DNA from: Scytalidium lignicola | Taxonomy: Eukaryota > Ascomycota > Leotiomycetes | NCBI GenBank assembly: GCA_002812745.2 | Contig: NCSJ02000512.1 | Span: forward strand, 1-21,472 | DNA length: 21,472 bases | Direction of reading: 5' to 3' | Shown: piece after piece, positions 18,193-21,472 of the stretch | Numbering within the stretch: the stretch's first letter is position 1 | Layout: every line of letters begins with the position of its first letter | Notes under the pieces: generated by a model | The model's database searches: none | The model's input: the letters and a program-made list of their open reading frames with translations, nothing else | Told to the model about the DNA's origin: nothing | Made by a program: the position numbers and the translations under genes

Positions 18193-19497
18193 GGAGATAA
18201 TAATAATAAACAATAACTTGAAGGAGGTTCTGAAGAAAGCTTTAAAGAAGAATCTGAAGAAGAATTTAAAGAAGTATCTGAGGAAAGTTTAGAGAATAAT
18301 TTTGAAGAAGATTAAGGTAAGAACTAGACTATCAAGAAGATTAACATTTAAAAAGGAATATTAAAAGAAGTTGTTATATTATTAAAGCAACTTACTAGGT
18401 TAACAAAAGGATTAACTATTAGAGAATTGTTAAGAGTTACAAGAAAGAAATTAATACTTTTATTACTTAAATCTGACTTAAGATTAATTCTAAGGTTAAG
18501 AACTTTAAGTTTAGACCTTGACTTTAAACTAAAGAATAATGTTGAACAAATCTTAATAACAACATTTAAAGAAGTTAAAATCATTAGACTAGACTTGTTT
18601 TATAAGGATAGAAAAAAGCTAAAAGCATATCTTGTTTAAACAAGAACTTGTTTGATGTTGAATGATTACTTATTACTTAAGAACATGTATAAGGTTTTGT
18701 AAGCATTGATATACTTGAAAGAAGTAGTTAAAACTTAGTTTTAACCCTTTAAGGATGAATAATTTATAACAAACAAGGAAATAATAAAACAAGTTATAAT
18801 TAACATTATTATAAGTTGAGTTAATTATACAAAAGAACTTAAACACTTATATAAAGATGTTAATAAGAAAAAGAATGTTAAGAGATAGTTAGTTTACTTT
18901 AAACAAACCAAGAGCCTTAATAAATATATAATACTTTATTATTAGTATATAATATCAATTAATTAAAGAGAGAAAGCATATATACATTAGTATAAGATCA
19001 GATTAAAGGACTTTATAAAAGAAGAATTATATCAAAGGCTTGTAATCATTACATTTAACACTTTTATTAACTTGTTTATCAAGATTAAGAATAAACAATA
19101 TAAGATAAGCTTAAACAAGAAAAAGGGATTTTACTTCAACAAAAGAAAGACTAATAACAAGAAGAATTATAATGATCTTATAAAGTTAAATGCTATGAAG
19201 AAAGGAAAAACCTTCAAAGGAAAAGGAAAGAAGTATTATAAAGAAAAGAATAAGAAAAGGAATTCTTTTAGAATTTCCCTTGAAGAACTTGACAAGAGAA
19301 GGAAAAACAAGTTATATTTCAAGTATAAACTTCTAAGACATATAACAAATACTCATAAGAAGGATAATAAGTTGAGCATATCAGTTAAAGTTAGAGTTAT
19401 AAGAATTCTAAGAATCATAAATATCTTATCAGAATCTTCAAAAGAGAAAGACTTTGAAGATGAGGAAGGAAACTCTTCAAAAGAAGAAATATGCTAA
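18193..19497 (+). pseudogene. Gypsy-2 gag, RIP-decayed
   Basis: Frame 1 can be read throughout. An acidic N-terminal repeat (18229-18311) is followed by the capsid domain: DRKKLKAYLV, a stop where Gln is expected, TRTCLMLNDYLL, then LVYFKQTKSLNKYI and KDFIKEELYQRL, as in retrotransposon gag proteins. Bases 19072-19497 are open for 141 codons and very Lys-rich. They include a nucleocapsid knuckle-like segment, YFKYKLLRHITNTH near 19315, with the C-x2-C-x4-H spacing but Tyr for both Cys and His at the last position. The C-terminus is acidic (KEKDFEDEEGNSSKEE). There is no clear start codon; the first codons follow the LTR by about 65 bases. Non-functional. Confidence 0.75.
18229..18311 (+). repeat. 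24-bp acidic coding repeats at the gag N-terminus
   Basis: Three imperfect 24-bp units start at 18229, 18253 and 18277, with part of a fourth at 18301. They encode SEESFKEE, SEEEFKEV, SEESLENN and FEED. The period is a multiple of three, so the repeat grew within a coding frame. Confidence 0.8.
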
Positions 19498-20660
19498 GAC
19501 TTAGTAATTGTATTATATCATGTAGTTGAAATGAATGTAGATAAGATAGTAATGGTAAAAATCCTTAAAGTAAACTCAATACTTATAACAAGGACTTAGT
19601 ATGTAAAATACCCTTAAGACAAGAAGACAGTTAAGAACTAAGGCAGATGAAGATTTATTCTAGGAGTTAGTAGAATCTAGATGATTATACTAGTAAACTT
19701 TGAAGGTATACTAATAGAATAATATCCTGTTTTAAGAGAAGTATTAATTCTGAGATATTATCTAATCATTAGTATAAGAGGTCTAAGAGGATAAGAAATT
19801 CTGAATAGAAGTCAACTTTATAAAACTGTATAATAAGAGGAAGTAATTGTTAAGGAATAAGAATTTGACCTTGAAGACCTTGTTTTGGTTTATGAGATTA
19901 ACCTTCAGAGTATCATCATNAAAAAGAAGTATATGTAAGTTCTTCTTGTTAGTAGAAAGAACTTGGATTCAAGATGATTTCGACTAAATGCTTGAAAATG
20001 CTTGAATAATAATAAAGGAAGGATTAAGTTATATTATATAAGAATGTTATAACTTGTAATAAGGAGGTTATCTAATAATGACTTTTTGACAAGATCAAAC
20101 AGAAGTAGAAACATAATATAAAAGAAATCTAAGGCTTAGGAAAATCAGTAAAGTAATTACCTAAAACTGAACAGTATTATACTCAATAAGGAGAACTAGC
20201 TAAGATTATTGTTAAACAAGTTAACTAAGATATAGAAATGTTGTTTACAGTTAATGAACTAGAAGAAGATTTATTACCTTTAAAAGTACTTATTATGTTG
20301 TTAAAAGAAGATGAGTTAATATAAAGGATTGATTAACAATTCAACCAAGAAGTAGTAATATACCTTTTAAATTCTACAAAAGGAGTTCTTAAAGAAAGTA
20401 ATATCTTTATCATTAAGATAAGGGAATACCTTAGAAATGAAATAGTAAAATAAGTATAAAATGTATACATATTCATAAGTGATAAAAGCTTAGATAGACC
20501 AAGATTAAAAGACTTAATAAAGAGATAAATAATATTATTCAAGGAACTTAAAAAGAATGTTNAAAGATCTTAAGATTAAAGATGATGTATCAGTTAACAA
20601 TGNTGAAAACATTAATCTTTATATTATNAACAGTAAAAGTTNATTATATATAAACATAAA
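19498..20660 (+). pseudogene. Gypsy-2 gag-protease linker, unassigned coding sequence
   Basis: Coding-like sequence of about 1.1 kb lies between gag and protease, with RIP-type stops. Frame 1 continues to the N at 19920 and includes EFDLEDLVLVYEINLQS. If that N is dropped, the frame reads KFFLLVERTWIQDDFD. From about 20120 another frame reads LPKTEQYYTQ, IEMLFTVNELEEDLLPLK and, from about 20340, FNQEVVIYLLNSTKGVLKES and IFIIKIREYLRNEIVK. I know no domain for this. Ns at 20562, 20602, 20628, 20642 and 20668 blur the frame near the end. It is probably an N-terminal pol or pre-protease region particular to this family. Confidence 0.5.
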
Positions 20661-21472
20661 ACTATACNAAAAAGCTAGTAAAGGCCTTGATTAATTCAGA
20701 AGCTAAAAGAAACTTCATTAATAAACAAGTTATAAAGAGAGTAATCAATGTTCAAACTTATGAATTAAACATAAGGATTAACAATAATCATCAAGAAAAA
20801 ATATTCTTCAATATTATACAATTAAGAATGTATTAAGTAATACTAAGAATCAAATAAATAAGGAAGTATAATCTAGTAATTAATTAAAGAACAAGTATAA
20901 TTATCTTCTTAGAAGAAGAAAGGAATTCAATGTTTTTAAGAGTTATTTATGTCAATAAAACCTTAAAATATATTCTTGAAGAATATTATAAATAAATAAA
21001 GTTATTCATNAAAAAGACTTAATAATTCAACCTTACCTAAGTACAAACCATAAGATTACAAGATAAAGCTTAAAGAGAAGTTCAGACTTACAAACCAATT
21101 TATCAAATAACTCTTACCAAGGATAAGGTGACAAAGAAATAATTACTCAGAAAAATAATGTTTAAAGGTTTGTACAAAGAAGGTTATAATAAAGCTAAAG
21201 TATTATTGTATTATACGAAGAAAGGAAATAATCTGTTAAGATAACCTTATAATGATTATAAATACTTAAATAGTAAAACTAAGAAAGATTAATACCCTTT
21301 ACTATTAATAAATTTAATGATAGACAAGTTAAAAGGAGCTATTATATTTACCAAGCTAGACTTATAGTTAACATTTAATCTGGTTAGGATTNAAAAAAGA
21401 TAATAAGTAGAAAGTTGTTATTTAAACAAAATACAAATTGTTTAAGTTATTGGTTATAACATTTGATATGAC
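20661..21472 (+). pseudogene. Gypsy-2 protease and start of reverse transcriptase, RIP-decayed
   Basis: In frame 2, KALINSEAKRNFINKQVI at 20681-20734 is the retropepsin active site (A-L-I-D-S-G-A), with Asp to Asn and Gly to Glu, both G-to-A. IIQLRMYQVILRI and IRKYNLVIN (family DVILGxPWL, YNPxIDW) end the protease. RT starts near 21050 with YKPIYQITLT, then KKGNNLLR, NDYKYLNSKTKKD, a stop, and YPLLLINLMIDKLKGA. IFTKLDL at 21347-21367 keeps the first catalytic Asp. Dropping the N at 21391 continues the frame as VRIKKDNK, then a stop in place of Trp, KVVI and KYKLFKLLVITF, matching the finger and palm sequence of the family. The window ends before YxDD. Confidence 0.85.

Larger units (their letters stand above)
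17788..21472 (+). mobile_element. Gypsy-2: 5' part of a second Ty3/gypsy retrotransposon, decayed
   Basis: An LTR, gag, protease and the first part of RT lie in this order, and the element continues past the window end. It interrupts Copia-B: the copia sequence ends GACCAAG and the LTR starts TGTTATGGG. The five bases CCAAG would be the expected target duplication at the far end. It is a different family from Gypsy-1, judging by LTR sequence, gag and the gag-protease linker. Stops and substitutions are RIP-type. Confidence 0.87.

Noticed and set aside
19500..20090. Apparent Ty3/gypsy integrase C-terminus (DLVLVYEINLQS then DSR, stop, FRLNA) between gag and protease.
   Set aside because: The match depends on keeping the N at 19920 as a real base. 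Dropping it, as supported at several other Ns, gives a different reading with no such motif, and integrase would be out of order here.

Overview
The window looks like a piece of an AT-rich, gene-empty compartment of a filamentous fungal genome, most likely an ascomycete. It holds no recognisable host gene, tRNA, rRNA or CRISPR array. Almost everything is decayed, nested transposable elements. The damage pattern is repeat-induced point mutation (RIP): C-to-T and G-to-A changes on both strands, very few CpG, and reading frames kept over kilobases but broken by TAA, TAG and TGA where Gln, Trp or Arg codons are expected. Catalytic Asp codons have become Asn, and zinc-binding Cys and His codons have become Tyr. 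The species cannot be named from the sequence.

Layout, left to right. (1) 1-1206: 3' part of the gag and the protease start of a Ty1/copia element on the + strand. (2) 1207-8810: a complete Ty3/gypsy chromovirus (Gypsy-1, + strand) with two 270-bp LTRs, gag with zinc knuckle, protease, RT, RNase H, integrase and chromodomain. About 2 kb follows before the 3' LTR; its first 1.1 kb keeps the pol frame and may be an unrecognised C-terminal extension. (3) 8811-8974: AT-rich spacer. (4) 8975-17032: a complete Ty1/copia element (Copia-A, - strand) with two 324-bp LTRs. It is split inside integrase by (5) 11528-14464: a 2,937-bp Tc1/mariner-superfamily DNA transposon with 109-bp terminal inverted repeats, a TA duplication, a decayed DDE transposase and a second gene of unknown function on the opposite strand. 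(6) 17033-17787: the 3' end of another copy of the same copia family (Copia-B), joined in tandem to Copia-A through one shared LTR and cut by (7) 17788-21472: the 5' LTR, gag, protease and RT start of a second Ty3/gypsy element (Gypsy-2, + strand), which runs off the window.

The inferred order of events is: the copia tandem formed, Gypsy-2 inserted into Copia-B, and the Tc1/mariner element inserted into Copia-A. The Tc1/mariner ends keep CpG-rich sequence that the copia host has lost, so it is probably the youngest arrival. No element here can be autonomous. Several isolated Ns next to homopolymers look like one-base assembly insertions, because dropping them restores the frame. The best candidates for something undescribed are the opposite-strand second gene of the Tc1/mariner element, the extension after the Gypsy-1 chromodomain, and the unassigned 1.1-kb segment between gag and protease in Gypsy-2.
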